Shown here piece by piece: positions 37,825-46,780 of a DNA stretch of 64,000 bases (positions are counted from its first letter, which is position 1; each line of letters opens with the position of its first letter). The DNA is from Rhizobium sp. 11515TR (lineage in GTDB: Bacteria > Pseudomonadota > Alphaproteobacteria > Rhizobiales > Rhizobiaceae). The DNA lies in the NCBI RefSeq assembly GCF_002277895.1, contig NZ_CP022998.1, positions 2,337,501-2,401,500 of the forward strand, in the 5' to 3' direction. The notes under the pieces were generated by a model that had not been told where the DNA came from, did not search any database, and saw only the letters and a program-made list of their open reading frames with translations. The translations under genes and the position numbers were made by a program.

Positions 37825-39144
37825 ATGGCAGATGCCCTCAAAATCGGCATTGCGGGCTTGGGCACGGTTGGTGCCTCGCTCGTCCGCATCATCCAGAGCC
37901 GCGCTAACGAGCTTGCCGTCACCTGCGGTCGTCCCGTCAAGATCGTCGCCGTCACGGCGCGCGATCGCACGCGGGATCGCGGCATCGATCTGACAGGCAT
38001 CGAATGGTTCGGCGGCCCTGTCGATCTGGCGCAGAAGGCCGATATCGACGTTTTCGTCGAGCTGATCGGCGGTTCCGAAGGCGCGGCCAACGCAGCGGTG
38101 CGCGCAGCGCTTGCACGCGGCCTGCATGTCGTCACCGCCAACAAGGCGCTGCTCGCCTATCACGGTGTCGAGCTTGCGCAGATCGCCGAAGAGAAGGGCG
38201 TCCTGCTCAACTTCGAAGCGGCCGTTGCCGGCGGCATTCCGGTCATCAAGGCCCTGCGCGAATCGCTGACGGGCAATACGATTTCTCGCGTCTATGGCAT
38301 CATGAACGGCACCTGCAATTACATCCTGACCCGGATGGAGAAGGAGGGCCTGTCCTTTGCCGATTGCCTGAAGGAAGCGCAGCGCCTCGGCTATGCCGAA
38401 GCCGATCCGGCTTTCGATATCGAGGGCAACGATACGGCTCATAAGCTTGCCATCCTGACGACGCTTGCCTTCGGCAATCGCATCGCGGCCGACGACATCT
38501 ATCTTGAAGGCATCACCAACGTCTCCATCGAGGATATCCGCGCCGCTGCCGATCTTGGCTATCGCATCAAGCTGCTCGGTGTTGCCCAGCGCACCGAGAG
38601 CGGTATCGAGCAGCGCGTGCATCCGACCATGGTGCCGCTCGATTCGGTCATCGCCCAGGTCGACGGCGTCACCAATGCCGTGGCGATCGAATCCGATATT
38701 CTCGGCGAATTGCTGATGGTCGGCCCCGGTGCCGGCGGCAACGCAACGGCGTCTTCCGTCCTCGGCGACATCGCCGATATCGCCAAGAGCCGTCCGGGCG
38801 AACAGCGCGTGCCGGTGCTCGGTCATCCAGCCAAGGCGCTGGAGCCCTATCGCAAGGCGCAAATGCAGAGCCATGAGGGCGGCTATTTCATCCGCCTCAC
38901 CGTTCTCGACCGCACCGGCGTCTTCGCCAGCGTCGCGACCCGCATGGCGGAAAACCATATTTCGCTCGAATCGATTGTGCAGCGCTCGAAGCAGCATCTC
39001 GCGCCATCCGATCACCAGACGATCATCCTCGTCACCCATGCGACGACGGAGGATTCGGTGCGCAAGGCGGTTGCCTCGATCAAGAACGAGGGCTATCTCG
39101 TGGGCGAGCCACAGGTCATCCGCATCGAGCGGCCGAAAGAATAG
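37825..39144 (+). CDS. hom: Homoserine dehydrogenase
   Basis: Reduces aspartate semialdehyde to homoserine, the branch point to threonine and methionine. The N-terminal NAD(P) motif is IGIAGLGTVGASLVRII; VTANKALLAYHG carries the conserved lysine; and GTCNYILTRMEKEGLSFADCLKEAQ with GYAEADPAFDIEGNDTAHKL is the catalytic core. A C-terminal ACT domain (about 350-430, FIRLTVLDRTGVFASVATRMAENHIS) suggests feedback by threonine. Length is 439 residues. recJ follows after about 50 bp. In several rhizobia glpX lies between hom and recJ; it is absent here. Confidence 0.96.
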   Translation: MADALKIGIAGLGTVGASLVRIIQSRANELAVTCGRPVKIVAVTARDRTRDRGIDLTGIEWFGGPVDLAQKADIDVFVELIGGSEGAANAAVRAALARGLHVVTANKALLAYHGVELAQIAEEKGVLLNFEAAVAGGIPVIKALRESLTGNTISRVYGIMNGTCNYILTRMEKEGLSFADCLKEAQRLGYAEADPAFDIEGNDTAHKLAILTTLAFGNRIAADDIYLEGITNVSIEDIRAAADLGYRIKLLGVAQRTESGIEQRVHPTMVPLDSVIAQVDGVTNAVAIESDILGELLMVGPGAGGNATASSVLGDIADIAKSRPGEQRVPVLGHPAKALEPYRKAQMQSHEGGYFIRLTVLDRTGVFASVATRMAENHISLESIVQRSKQHLAPSDHQTIILVTHATTEDSVRKAVASIKNEGYLVGEPQVIRIERPKE

Positions 39145-39196
39145 TCTGACCAGCAGCGGTGCCTCAAAGGGACGCCGCTCTGAAATTCCGGGAGAG

Positions 39197-41002
39197 ATGG
39201 TGGAGCAACCGGTCGATCCAGTTCAGCGGGCATTTCTGGGTGTCGAGCGCTCGGTATCAGGCAATCGCTGGGTATCCAGGCTCGATCAGGCCGGCCAGAA
39301 CAGGGCGCTCGCCATTGCGCAGACGCATGGGCTGCCGGAGCTGATTGCCCGCGTGCTTGCAGGGCGCGGCGTCGGGCAGGACGAAGCCATGGCTTTCCTC
39401 GACCCGACGATCCGCGGCCTGATGCCGGACCCGCATTTGCTGACCGATTGCGAGAAGGCAGCGCAGCGCCTCCTGCACGCCATCAGGAAGGGCGAGACAG
39501 TCGCGATCTTCGGCGACTATGATGTCGACGGCGCGGCCTCCTCGGCGTTGCTCTATCGCTTCCTCACCCATTTCGGCGTTCCCGCCAGCATCTATATTCC
39601 CGATCGCATCTTCGAAGGTTACGGGCCTAATCCTACCGCCATCAATCAGCTGATCGACAATGGCGCGACGCTGATCGTGACCGTCGATTGCGGCTCCACC
39701 AGCTTCGAATCGCTTGATGCGGCAAAGGCGCGCAATATCGACGTCGTCGTCATAGATCACCACCAGGTGGCGCACGAGCTGCCGCATTGTCATGCCTTGG
39801 TCAATCCGAACCGTGAGGATGATCTTTCGGGGCAGGGGCATCTCTGTGCCGCTGGCGTGGTCTTCATGGTTCTGGTCGCGGCGTTGCGGCTGCTGCGGGA
39901 GGTCGGTGATTCCCGTGTGCGTTCGATCGACCTGCTTGCCTGGCTCGATATCGTTGCGCTCGCGACCGTCTGCGATGTCGTGCCGCTGAAGGGCCTCAAC
40001 CGCGCCTATGTCGTTAAGGGGCTCATCGCTGCCCGCCATCAGGGCAATCTTGGGCTCGCAGCGCTGTTTCGCAAGGCCGGTCTCAATGGTCCCGTCACGC
40101 CCTATCATTTCGGCTTCCTGATCGGTCCGCGCATTAATGCCGGCGGCCGCATCGGCGATGCAGCCCTTGGCGCACGCCTGCTGACGCTGGCCGAAGGGGG
40201 CGAAGCCGACACGATCGCCGCGAAGCTGGATGAGCTCAATCGTGAGCGGCAGGCCATGGAAGCCGCCATGCTGCAGGAGGCCGAGGCCGAGGCCCTGGCG
40301 GAATATGGCAATGGCGACGGCGCCTCCGTCATCGTTACAGCACGCGAGAACTGGCATCCGGGAATCGTCGGCCTCATTGCATCGCGTCTCAAGGACAAAT
40401 TCCGCCGGCCGGCCTTCGCCATCGCCTTCGATCCGATGGGCAAGGGCACAGGCTCCGGCCGCTCTATCAATGGCTTCGACATGGGCCGCATGGTGCGTGC
40501 CGCCGTCGATGCCGGTCTGCTGGTCAAAGGCGGCGGCCATGCCATGGCAGCCGGCCTGACTGTGGAGAGAAGCAACCTCGGAAAGCTGCGGGCTTTCTTC
40601 ACGGAGAACGCGGAGAAGCAGGTAGCCGGACTCGTTGCCAACGAAACGCTGAAGATCGACGGTGCGCTCGGCGCAAGCGGCGCGACCGTGGAATTGATCG
40701 ACAGGCTCGAGACCGCCGGTCCCTATGGTTCGGGCCATCCACAGCCCGTCTTCGCGCTTCCGAGCCATCGCCTGCGCGATTCCCGCCTTGTCGGCCAGTC
40801 GCACATCAAGATCACACTGGAGGCGCAAGATGGCGGCCGGGTGGATGGCATTGCCTTCCGCGCGGCGGAGACGCCCTTGGGCGATCTGCTGATGTCATCG
40901 CGCGGCGCACAGATCCATGTCGCCGGCACGCTCGGCGCCGACCACTGGCAGGGTAGCCGTCGTGTGCAGCTGCGCGTTACAGATGCGGCGAAAGCTCCGT
41001 AA
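39197..41002 (+). CDS. recJ: Single-stranded-DNA-specific exonuclease RecJ
   Basis: 5'-3' exonuclease of recombination and repair. The DHH-family motifs appear in order: IFGDYDVDGAASSALLYRFL, VTVDCGSTSFESLDAAK, VVIDHHQVAHELP and GPRINAGGRIGDAALG. The DHHA1 region includes WHPGIVGLIASRLKDKF and GSGRSINGFDMGRMV with GGGHAMAAGLTV. The OB-fold end reads GSGHPQPVFALPSHRL. Length is 601 residues. The ATG at 39197 has GGGAG before it; a longer open frame overlaps hom and is not coding. Confidence 0.96.
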   Translation: MVEQPVDPVQRAFLGVERSVSGNRWVSRLDQAGQNRALAIAQTHGLPELIARVLAGRGVGQDEAMAFLDPTIRGLMPDPHLLTDCEKAAQRLLHAIRKGETVAIFGDYDVDGAASSALLYRFLTHFGVPASIYIPDRIFEGYGPNPTAINQLIDNGATLIVTVDCGSTSFESLDAAKARNIDVVVIDHHQVAHELPHCHALVNPNREDDLSGQGHLCAAGVVFMVLVAALRLLREVGDSRVRSIDLLAWLDIVALATVCDVVPLKGLNRAYVVKGLIAARHQGNLGLAALFRKAGLNGPVTPYHFGFLIGPRINAGGRIGDAALGARLLTLAEGGEADTIAAKLDELNRERQAMEAAMLQEAEAEALAEYGNGDGASVIVTARENWHPGIVGLIASRLKDKFRRPAFAIAFDPMGKGTGSGRSINGFDMGRMVRAAVDAGLLVKGGGHAMAAGLTVERSNLGKLRAFFTENAEKQVAGLVANETLKIDGALGASGATVELIDRLETAGPYGSGHPQPVFALPSHRLRDSRLVGQSHIKITLEAQDGGRVDGIAFRAAETPLGDLLMSSRGAQIHVAGTLGADHWQGSRRVQLRVTDAAKAP

Positions 41003-41076
41003 CGCAGATCACGCCAGACACGCGTCTGCATAATAGCGTTTAGCGAGCAAAAACATCAATTTAAGAGGAAGAACAG

Positions 41077-41151
41077 TGGCACGCCCTAGGGGAGTCGAAC
41101 CCCTCTTTACAGAATGAAAATCTGTCGTCCTAACCGATAGACGAAGGGCGC
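41077..41151 (-). tRNA. tRNA-Glu (anticodon TTC), copy 1
   Basis: 75 nt with encoded GCCA. The acceptor GCGCCCT pairs with AGGGCGT, with a G1-U72 wobble. The anticodon stem CAGA/TCTG encloses TTTTCAT, giving TTC. The T-arm is AGGGGTTCGACTCCCCT. It has its own promoter at 41166-41194. Confidence 0.95.
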
Positions 41152-41165
41152 GTGCTGTGGCGCCC

Positions 41166-41194
41166 TTATAGTCAGCACCTTTCATTACCGCAAG
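41166..41194 (-). promoter_or_regulatory. Promoter of tRNA-Glu copy 1
   Basis: On the reverse strand CTTGCG is followed after exactly 17 bp by CTATAA, ending 15 bp before the tRNA. Copy 3 has the same two hexamers at the same spacing. Confidence 0.75.
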
Positions 41195-41279
41195 CGGAAA
41201 AACGAGAAAAATCGCAGAAAAATCGATGACTAAGCGAAGATTTTTCGAGGTGCTTGTGGAAAACTTCGGGACACGCTTT

Positions 41280-41354
41280 TGGTACGCCCTAGGGGAGTCG
41301 AACCCCTCTTTACAGAATGAGAATCTGTCGTCCTAACCGATAGACGAAGGGCGC
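41280..41354 (-). tRNA. tRNA-Glu (anticodon CTC), copy 2
   Basis: Nearly identical to the flanking copies, but the anticodon loop reads TTCTCAT, giving CTC, and the 3' end is ACCA instead of GCCA. No CTTGCG/CTATAA promoter is seen directly upstream; instead a long-loop inverted repeat (41365-41374 with 41405-41414) separates it from copy 3. Confidence 0.92.
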
Positions 41355-41364
41355 ATGCTGCAAG

Positions 41365-41414
41365 ACCGAAAGCGTGTCGCGATCTTTCAGATTCGCTTTT
41401 CGCGCTTTCGGTTT
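41365..41414. promoter_or_regulatory. Inverted repeat between tRNA-Glu copies 2 and 3
   Basis: ACCGAAAGCG and CGCTTTCGGT form a perfect 10-bp stem with a 30-base loop. There is no T-run on the reverse strand. It could be a processing signal, or end transcription from copy 3. Confidence 0.35.
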
Positions 41415-41540
41415 TTGATTATTCGCATGTCGTCATCGCAAAACCGCTGCACACTTTTGCGCGACATGCTCCAGATAGGAATAGCCCATTTGGTCCGCAA
41501 GCGGTAGCTTAAATGAATCGACTATGGGGAAGAACAACAG

Positions 41541-41615
41541 TGGCACGCCCTAGGGGAGTCGAACCCCTCTTTACAGAATGAAAATCTGTCGTCCTAACCG
41601 ATAGACGAAGGGCGC
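41541..41615 (-). tRNA. tRNA-Glu (anticodon TTC), copy 3
   Basis: The mature sequence equals copy 1 by eye: GCGCCCT/AGGGCGT acceptor, TTTTCAT anticodon loop, GCCA end. The copies also share GAAGAACA(ACA)G just downstream of the 3' end, which points to duplication of a unit larger than the gene. Confidence 0.95.
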
Positions 41616-41637
41616 GTTCAGCTGTTGTGTGGCGCGC

Positions 41638-41666
41638 TTATAGCGGGGTGATTTCATTCCCGCAAG
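41638..41666 (-). promoter_or_regulatory. Promoter of tRNA-Glu copy 3
   Basis: On the reverse strand CTTGCG-N17-CTATAA, as for copy 1, lies 23 bp upstream of the tRNA. Confidence 0.75.
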
Positions 41667-41788
41667 CGGCAATTTTGCATTTTTGTGGAAAAAATGACAG
41701 ATGGGTGAAACTGCCGCCGGTGCTGAATAAGTGAGACTTAACAGGCTCTTGCCGGCGATATCGAAGATTCCCTGGAAACGCGGGCTTT

Positions 41789-42586
41789 TTATTGCCTATT
41801 TGCATCCGGCACGGGCTGCACCAGCAGCTTGCCGTTCTGCGGCTGGTTCTTCGATGCGATGAACTGCGCCAGAGCGGCAGCCTGTCTGCCGTTCAATTCG
41901 TGGACATTCGGATTCGGCGTTGCCGCAACACCCGACGCGGTCACCTGGGCAATTGGCTGCGGCGAACCCGAAGCCTGCGAGGTTGCATTGCGAATGACGG
42001 GTGGTGGCAGCATGTCGGCCGATGTGCGGCCGTTCGGCACGGCGGCGGTGTCCATCGTCTGCGGCGCCGCCGTCTGCATAGTCGCTGGTGGCGCGCTGTA
42101 AACGCTGCGCATCATCGGCGTGATCGCCTGGCCGCCATCAGCTTGGGTTTTGGCAAGCGTCCCGTCCGGATTGACGGCGATCGGCGGTGGAGCGGAGAAG
42201 ATGCTGCTTCTGTTCGCGTTGACGGCCGTCGGCTGCGTGACCAGGCCACCGATGCCGGTCTGCCCATCCGCAGTCGAGGCTGCCGCAGGCGCTGGATAGA
42301 GGGCCTGGTTCTGCTGGGCGACGATCTGCTGACGTGTGCCATTGACGCTGTGGACCATCGGATCGCGATAGGCGACATCGGCCTTGCGGCGCAGGACATC
42401 GGCCTTGTTGTTCATATCGGCTGCCAGCTGTTCTGCCACGGTCAATGGCACGACAGGGGCAGCTTGCGAAGTCTCGATCGGCTTTTTGGCCGTGGTCGCG
42501 CAGCCCGCAATCATCACAAATGAGGCAAGAACGGCAATTGTGCTTGCTAGCTTCTTCCTGCCGTATAAAATCTGTTGATCGCACAT
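41789..42586 (-). CDS. Lipoprotein of unknown function
   Basis: 265 residues starting MCDQQILYGRKKLASTIAVL. The signal peptide ends in FVMIAGC, a good lipobox. The rest is Ala/Pro/Gln/Thr-rich with few predicted elements; LTVAEQLAADMNNKADVLRRKADVAYRDPM may form a helix. The C-terminal HELNGRQAAALAQFIASKN is the most structured-looking part. A longer open frame reaches 42913, but the lipobox fixes the start. No family recognised. It lies between the tRNA-Glu cluster and gloA. Confidence 0.7.
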   Translation of the reverse strand: MCDQQILYGRKKLASTIAVLASFVMIAGCATTAKKPIETSQAAPVVPLTVAEQLAADMNNKADVLRRKADVAYRDPMVHSVNGTRQQIVAQQNQALYPAPAAASTADGQTGIGGLVTQPTAVNANRSSIFSAPPPIAVNPDGTLAKTQADGGQAITPMMRSVYSAPPATMQTAAPQTMDTAAVPNGRTSADMLPPPVIRNATSQASGSPQPIAQVTASGVAATPNPNVHELNGRQAAALAQFIASKNQPQNGKLLVQPVPDANRQ

Positions 42587-42794
42587 AGGACGTTCCCTGC
42601 AAAATGGTTTGCATCGGAATGGCCTCCTGTGAGGGACGACGAACGATACCGCGCGCGCCGACTGGGAACGATGACTGCGCGATATCCGATGCATGATGCT
42701 TCGAGTCGTCCAAGCATGCCGGAGGATGGGCATGGGCGGCAAGCGCGAAACGGATGGCTCCGCGCGTGCCGTAAGCCTCGCGAAAGCTTGGATC

Positions 42795-43235
42795 CTACCA
42801 GGAGCCGGTGTTCGCCATGGAAGCCCAGGGCTCGGCCGAAGGAAGATTGGCGCCCTTCTGCAGGATCTCGATGGAAATGCCGTCCGGAGAACGCACGAAA
42901 GCCATGTGACCATCGCGGGGCGGGCGGTTGATCGTGATGCCGTTGTCCATCAGCTTTTGGCAGGTCGCGTAGATATCGTCGACCTCATAGGCGAGGTGAC
43001 CGAAATTGCGTCCTCCGCTATATTCTTCCGGATCCCAGTTATAGGTCAGTTCCAGGCTGGGAGCACCGTTGCTGCGGGATGATTCGGCATCCCCGTCGGC
43101 CGCAAGGAAAACGAGCGTATAGCGGCCTTTCTCGTTTTCGTAGCGGCGGGTTTCGGTAAGCCCGAATAGGGTGCTATAAAAATGCAACGAGGCGTCGAGA
43201 TCGGTGACGCGGACCATCGTATGGAGATAACGCAT
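42795..43235 (-). CDS. gloA: Lactoylglutathione lyase (glyoxalase I)
   Basis: Converts the methylglyoxal-glutathione hemithioacetal to S-lactoylglutathione. The chain begins [20 protein letters not shown] with metal ligand His5. [29 protein letters not shown] gives the next Glu and His ligands, and [11 protein letters not shown] the last Glu. [13 protein letters not shown] is also typical of GloA. Length is 146 residues, slightly longer than E. coli GloA. It is a single gene. Confidence 0.93.
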   Translation of the reverse strand: MRYLHTMVRVTDLDASLHFYSTLFGLTETRRYENEKGRYTLVFLAADGDAESSRSNGAPSLELTYNWDPEEYSGGRNFGHLAYEVDDIYATCQKLMDNGITINRPPRDGHMAFVRSPDGISIEILQKGANLPSAEPWASMANTGSW

Positions 43236-43432
43236 TCTATTTCCTCTCTTAATGTCGAGCTGGTCGGATCTTTGATCGGGGCACCAGCTTCGCGCAAGTC
43301 TTGGAGCAATAATCTTAGGGTGGGAATAAACGAAAACTAGGACTTGCGCTTTTCCGTTACCAAGATGTTAATCTTGATATCAGGGAATCAGTTAACCGTA
43401 ACAGTGTGACGCGTAATCGAGGGCTGACTAGG

Positions 43433-44011
43433 ATGGGTGACAGAATTTCATCGAAGGGAGTTGTCGACTTCGAGGAGATGTCCGGCGATACCGTCGAGCT
43501 CATCGAAATCTCAGGCGTCGTGAAGTGGTTCGATGTCGCTAAGGGATTCGGGTTCATCGTGCCTGACAATGGCATGCAGGATGTGCTTCTGCATGTGACG
43601 TGTCTGCGCCGTGACGGTTATCAGACGATTCTCGAAGGAACCCGTATCGTCGCGCTGATCCAGCGCCGGGAGCGCGGTTATCAGGCTTTCAAGATCCTCT
43701 CCATGGATCAATCGACGGCCGTGCATCCCTCGCAGATGCCGCCTGTTCGTACACATGTGCAGGTGACGGCGACGAGTGGCCTGGAGCGCGCGCTGGTCAA
43801 GTGGTTCAACCGTACCAAGGGCTTCGGCTTCCTGACACGTGGAGAAGGCACCGAGGATATCTTCGTGCATATGGAAACGCTGCGTCGCTTTGGTCTGGCC
43901 GAGCTGCGGCCGGGGCAGGTGGTGCTCGTCCGCTTCGGGCCTGGCGAAAAGGGCCTGATGGCGGCGGAAATTCACCCGGATGCACCGAGCCCGGTAACGC
44001 GGCCGCACTGA
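43433..44011 (+). CDS. Protein with two cold-shock domains
   Basis: 192 residues with two CSD OB folds. The first (about 25-85) reads [28 protein letters not shown], the second (about 122-185) [27 protein letters not shown]. Both keep the aromatic KGFGF RNA-binding motif. Such tandem CSD proteins are common in alphaproteobacteria and are thought to bind RNA or ssDNA. I start at ATG 43433 ([16 protein letters not shown]). The DUF192 gene starts one base after the stop, so the two are co-transcribed. Confidence 0.92.
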   Translation: MGDRISSKGVVDFEEMSGDTVELIEISGVVKWFDVAKGFGFIVPDNGMQDVLLHVTCLRRDGYQTILEGTRIVALIQRRERGYQAFKILSMDQSTAVHPSQMPPVRTHVQVTATSGLERALVKWFNRTKGFGFLTRGEGTEDIFVHMETLRRFGLAELRPGQVVLVRFGPGEKGLMAAEIHPDAPSPVTRPH

Positions 44012-44012
44012 T

Positions 44013-44525
44013 ATGAACAAAGCCGGATGTCTTGGAATTTTGAAAAGCGCCATTTTGGCGCTTTTTCTCGTTGGGGCCATCGCCCCATCGTCTTTCGCGG
44101 CACAGACCCCAGGGCACCAGTCGATGGCTTTCGAATCGGAACCGCTTTCGATCGCATCGTCCAAAGGCCAGATGCATAAATTCACCGTGGAACTGGCCCT
44201 GACGCCAGCGCAGCTCGAACTCGGCCTGATGTATCGCGACAAGATGCCCGCCGACCATGGCATGCTGTTTGACTTCGGCACGACACGGCCTGTCATGATG
44301 TGGATGAAGAACACCGAGCTGCCGCTCGACATGCTCTTTCTGGATCAGAAGGGTGTCGTTACCCATATTCAGGAGAACGCGGTGCCCTATTCCGAAGCGA
44401 TCATCAGCTCCGGCGGGCCGGTTGCCTATGTCATCGAGCTGAACGCCGGCATTGTTCGCAAACTCGGGCTTGCTGTTGGCGATACGGTGACGAGTGCCAC
44501 CATCTCGGCAAAGCTCGGTAAGTAA
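44013..44525 (+). CDS. DUF192 family exported protein
   Basis: 170 residues with a signal peptide (ILALFLVGAIAPSSFA) and a DUF192 domain. The family text is FTVELALTPAQLELGLMYRDKMPADHGMLFDFG, then VMMWMKNTELPLDMLFLD and VAYVIELNAGIVRKLGLAVGD. The function of DUF192 is unknown; periplasmic location is inferred. It is coupled to the double cold-shock gene (one base between stop and start), a pairing often seen in rhizobia. Confidence 0.9.
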   Translation: MNKAGCLGILKSAILALFLVGAIAPSSFAAQTPGHQSMAFESEPLSIASSKGQMHKFTVELALTPAQLELGLMYRDKMPADHGMLFDFGTTRPVMMWMKNTELPLDMLFLDQKGVVTHIQENAVPYSEAIISSGGPVAYVIELNAGIVRKLGLAVGDTVTSATISAKLGK

Positions 44526-44671
44526 ATTTTCATCGGGGAAGATGTGTTCGGCAAGTTTTTACCTGTTGCAGTGGGGAGGCGAACCGTGTATCTCCCCACT
44601 CGTTCCGCAGGGCTAAGCGTTCGGCGGTACGAAAATCAGCTCATGATCTCGTTTTGGTCATGTAGTCGGTG

Positions 44672-44748
<77 letters not shown>

Positions 44749-44927
44749 TTTAAAATCCCTTCGTTGAAGTTCTTGAATTCGTCCTTAACGCGGCTGCCTT
44801 TTTGCTTGAAAACAAAGGGATTCGCGGCTAAGCAAAAGTCGTGTTCGCGTGACCTGTAAGGGGGCCGCGCCAAGGCAAGAGAAGCAAGAAGGCGGATCAT
44901 TCCGCTCGATTCGGAGGCGCTGCAGCA

Positions 44928-45233
44928 ATGCCTGCCAAGATTTATCGTCCTGCAAAAACCGCCATGCAATCCGGCAAGGCTAAAACCAATATATGGGTTC
45001 TGGAGTTCGATCAGGAAACGCCACGCAAGATCGATCCGATCATGGGCTATACGTCGTCGGGCGACATGCGCCAGCAGCTCAAGCTGACCTTCGAGACGCA
45101 GGAGCAGGCGGAAGACTACGCCAAGCGCAACGGCATCGACTACCGCGTCATCCCGCCGAAGGATCCCATCCGGCAGACGGTGTCCTATTCCGACAACTTT
45201 CGCTTCAACCGCATCCAGCCCTGGACTCACTGA
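44928..45233 (+). CDS. NADH dehydrogenase accessory protein, NDUFS4 type
   Basis: 101 residues of the ETC complex I subunit (NDUFS4) family. The start MPAKIYRPAKTAMQSGKAKT, then WVLEFDQETPRKIDPIMGYTSSGDMRQQL and ending FNRIQPWTH, matches alphaproteobacterial members. In mitochondria NDUFS4 is an 18-kDa accessory subunit stabilising the NADH-oxidising module; alphaproteobacterial complex I carries the homologue. CGGAGGCGCTGCAGCA precedes the ATG. It stands between tRNA-Pro and tRNA-Arg, away from any nuo genes. Confidence 0.93.
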   Translation: MPAKIYRPAKTAMQSGKAKTNIWVLEFDQETPRKIDPIMGYTSSGDMRQQLKLTFETQEQAEDYAKRNGIDYRVIPPKDPIRQTVSYSDNFRFNRIQPWTH

Positions 45234-45321
45234 AGCCAGGCACTTATTGAACGCCGGCCATTGAGTTTGGCGGCGGTTTCAGGCATGTGTTGCCCGCCGC
45301 GCAAAGCGCGGCAAGGCCCAT

Positions 45322-45398
45322 GGCCCCTTAGCTCAGCTGGATAGAGCACTTGCCTTCTAAGCATGTGGTCGCAGGTTCGAATCCTGCAGGGGTCGCCA
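45322..45398 (+). tRNA. tRNA-Arg (anticodon TCT)
   Basis: 77 nt with encoded GCCA. The acceptor GGCCCCT pairs with AGGGGTC (one G-U), the D-arm is TAGCTCAGCTGGATAGAGCA, the anticodon loop CTTCTAA gives TCT, and the T-arm is GCAGGTTCGAATCCTGC. Confidence 0.95.
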
Positions 45399-45587
45399 TT
45401 TTCCCTATGTCCATTCTGGACACATAGGTTACGGTTTATTCCTGAGACATAGGTAACACCTTTGCGCCGAACGGATTCGGCAAAGGCTACGACGCACCTC
45501 AAGTCGTCGCCCTAATAAGTAGCGTAACACGCTGCGCAATCGCGCGTTTAAGCTCTGTTTCTGGAGCTGCCGCTACCGGTTTGGCAT
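45399..45587. other. Mostly non-coding stretch after tRNA-Arg with IS-end-like repeats
   Basis: Just after the tRNA, ACACATAGGTTAC (45419-45431) and GACATAGGTAAC recur as near-direct repeats, and CCTATGTCCA faces TGGACACATAGG. Such CTATGTC/ACATAGG repeats are found at ends of rhizobial insertion sequences, so this may be a relic. No transposase text is visible. A 94-codon reverse frame overlaps but has no family resemblance. Confidence 0.3.
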
Positions 45588-45749
45588 TCAGTTCGCCACC
45601 GTAGGCCAGCCGGCGGCAGCTTTTGGCCTTGTAGCGTCGACCGTCATCTGGATAAGGTCGTAGCCGTACATTGCTCCGGCCAGCTTGATGACGATGATGG
45701 CGACGCTCAGGAGAGCTAATCCGCCGATGATCCTGTCGCTTTTTTTCAC
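45588..45749 (-). CDS. Possible small membrane protein
   Basis: 53 codons from GTG, with GGGGA ten bases upstream: MKKSDRIIGGLALLSVAIIV then IKLAGAMYGYDLIQMTVD. One clear hydrophobic helix after a basic N-terminus suggests a membrane peptide or an uncleaved signal sequence. In the next frame DDGRRYKAKSCRRLAYGGEL continues downstream, so a frameshifted longer exported protein is possible. I recognise no family. Confidence 0.4.
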   Translation of the reverse strand: MKKSDRIIGGLALLSVAIIVIKLAGAMYGYDLIQMTVDATRPKAAAGWPTVAN

Positions 45750-45933
45750 GGCCCGCTTCCCCGACGTCTCGTGAATCCCGCATTATTCGCGGTAGTAAAG
45801 AATATATCTCGTTTTTTGCGAAGCGCTACAGGGCTTGCTCGCGCTGCCAATTGCCAGCGACAATTGGGAGGAGACAGCTCGCCATGCGCTCGGCGCAACG
45901 CCGATGGCGATCGCTGAGATCGGCGGCCTATGA

Positions 45934-45968
45934 AAAACCCGCCGGCTGCGGTGCAGCGGCGGGTTTTG
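45934..45968 (-). terminator. Terminator of the aap operon
   Basis: AACCCGCCG and CGGCGGGTT pair, with an inner CTGC/GCAG stem. The reverse strand continues with TTTTTCATAG. It begins 20 bp beyond the aapP stop. Confidence 0.85.
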
Positions 45969-45988
45969 TTCATTCGAGCCGTCCGAAA

Positions 45989-46762
45989 TCAGTGCAGGAT
46001 CTGGCTGAGGAACAGCTTGGTGCGTTCATGCTGCGGGTTGTCGAAGAATTCCTTCGGCGAATTCTGTTCGACGATCTGGCCCTGGTCCATGAAGATGACG
46101 CGGTTGGCGACCTGGCGGGCGAAGCCCATTTCGTGCGTCACGCACAACATGGTCATGCCTTCTTCGGCAAGGCCGACCATCGTGTCGAGCACTTCCTTGA
46201 TCATTTCCGGATCGAGCGCAGACGTCGGCTCATCGAACAGCATGATCTTCGGGTTCATGCAGAGCGAACGAGCGATTGCCACGCGCTGCTGCTGACCGCC
46301 GGAAAGCTGGCCGGGATATTTCTTGGCTTGTTCCGGGATCTTGACGCGCTTGAGGAAGTGCATGGCGATTTCTTCCGCCTGCTTCTTCGGCATCTTGCGC
46401 ACCCAGATCGGCGCCAGCGTGCAGTTTTCCAGAATGGTCAGGTGCGGGAAGAGGTTGAAGTGCTGGAACACCATGCCGACCTCGCGGCGCACCTCGTCGA
46501 TCTTCTTCAGATCGTTGGTGAGTTCGACCCCGTCGACGATGATCTGGCCCTTCTGGTGTTCTTCCAGGCGGTTGATGCAGCGGATCATCGTCGATTTGCC
46601 CGAGCCGGATGGACCGGCAATGACGATGCGCTCGCCGCGCATGACCTTCAGGTTGATATCGCGCAGCACGTGGAAGTCGCCATACCACTTGTTCATGTTG
46701 ATCATGTCGACCGCGACCTCGGTCTCGGAGACGGTCATTTTCTTCGATTGGGCTTCAGCCAT
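45989..46762 (-). CDS. aapP: General amino-acid ABC transporter, ATP-binding protein
   Basis: ATPase of the broad-specificity L-amino-acid uptake system. Walker A is [19 protein letters not shown], the signature [15 protein letters not shown], Walker [16 protein letters not shown], and the switch histidine is in [12 protein letters not shown]. The text is typical of the polar amino-acid (GlnQ/AapP) subfamily. Length is 257 residues. It is the last gene of aapJQMP and starts 18 bp after aapM. In Rhizobium leguminosarum this system takes up and exchanges amino acids in bacteroids. Confidence 0.95.
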   Translation of the reverse strand: MAEAQSKKMTVSETEVAVDMINMNKWYGDFHVLRDINLKVMRGERIVIAGPSGSGKSTMIRCINRLEEHQKGQIIVDGVELTNDLKKIDEVRREVGMVFQHFNLFPHLTILENCTLAPIWVRKMPKKQAEEIAMHFLKRVKIPEQAKKYPGQLSGGQQQRVAIARSLCMNPKIMLFDEPTSALDPEMIKEVLDTMVGLAEEGMTMLCVTHEMGFARQVANRVIFMDQGQIVEQNSPKEFFDNPQHERTKLFLSQILH

Positions 46763-46780
46763 TTTATATTTCCCTCAATT

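Noticed and set aside
43511..44332. 273-codon reverse open frame opposite the cold-shock and DUF192 genes
   Set aside because: The forward genes have clear domain signatures; the reverse frame is a shadow.
45499..45783. 94-codon reverse frame as a real gene
   Set aside because: Arg-rich text without a membrane or domain pattern; the 53-codon frame in another register looks more protein-like.
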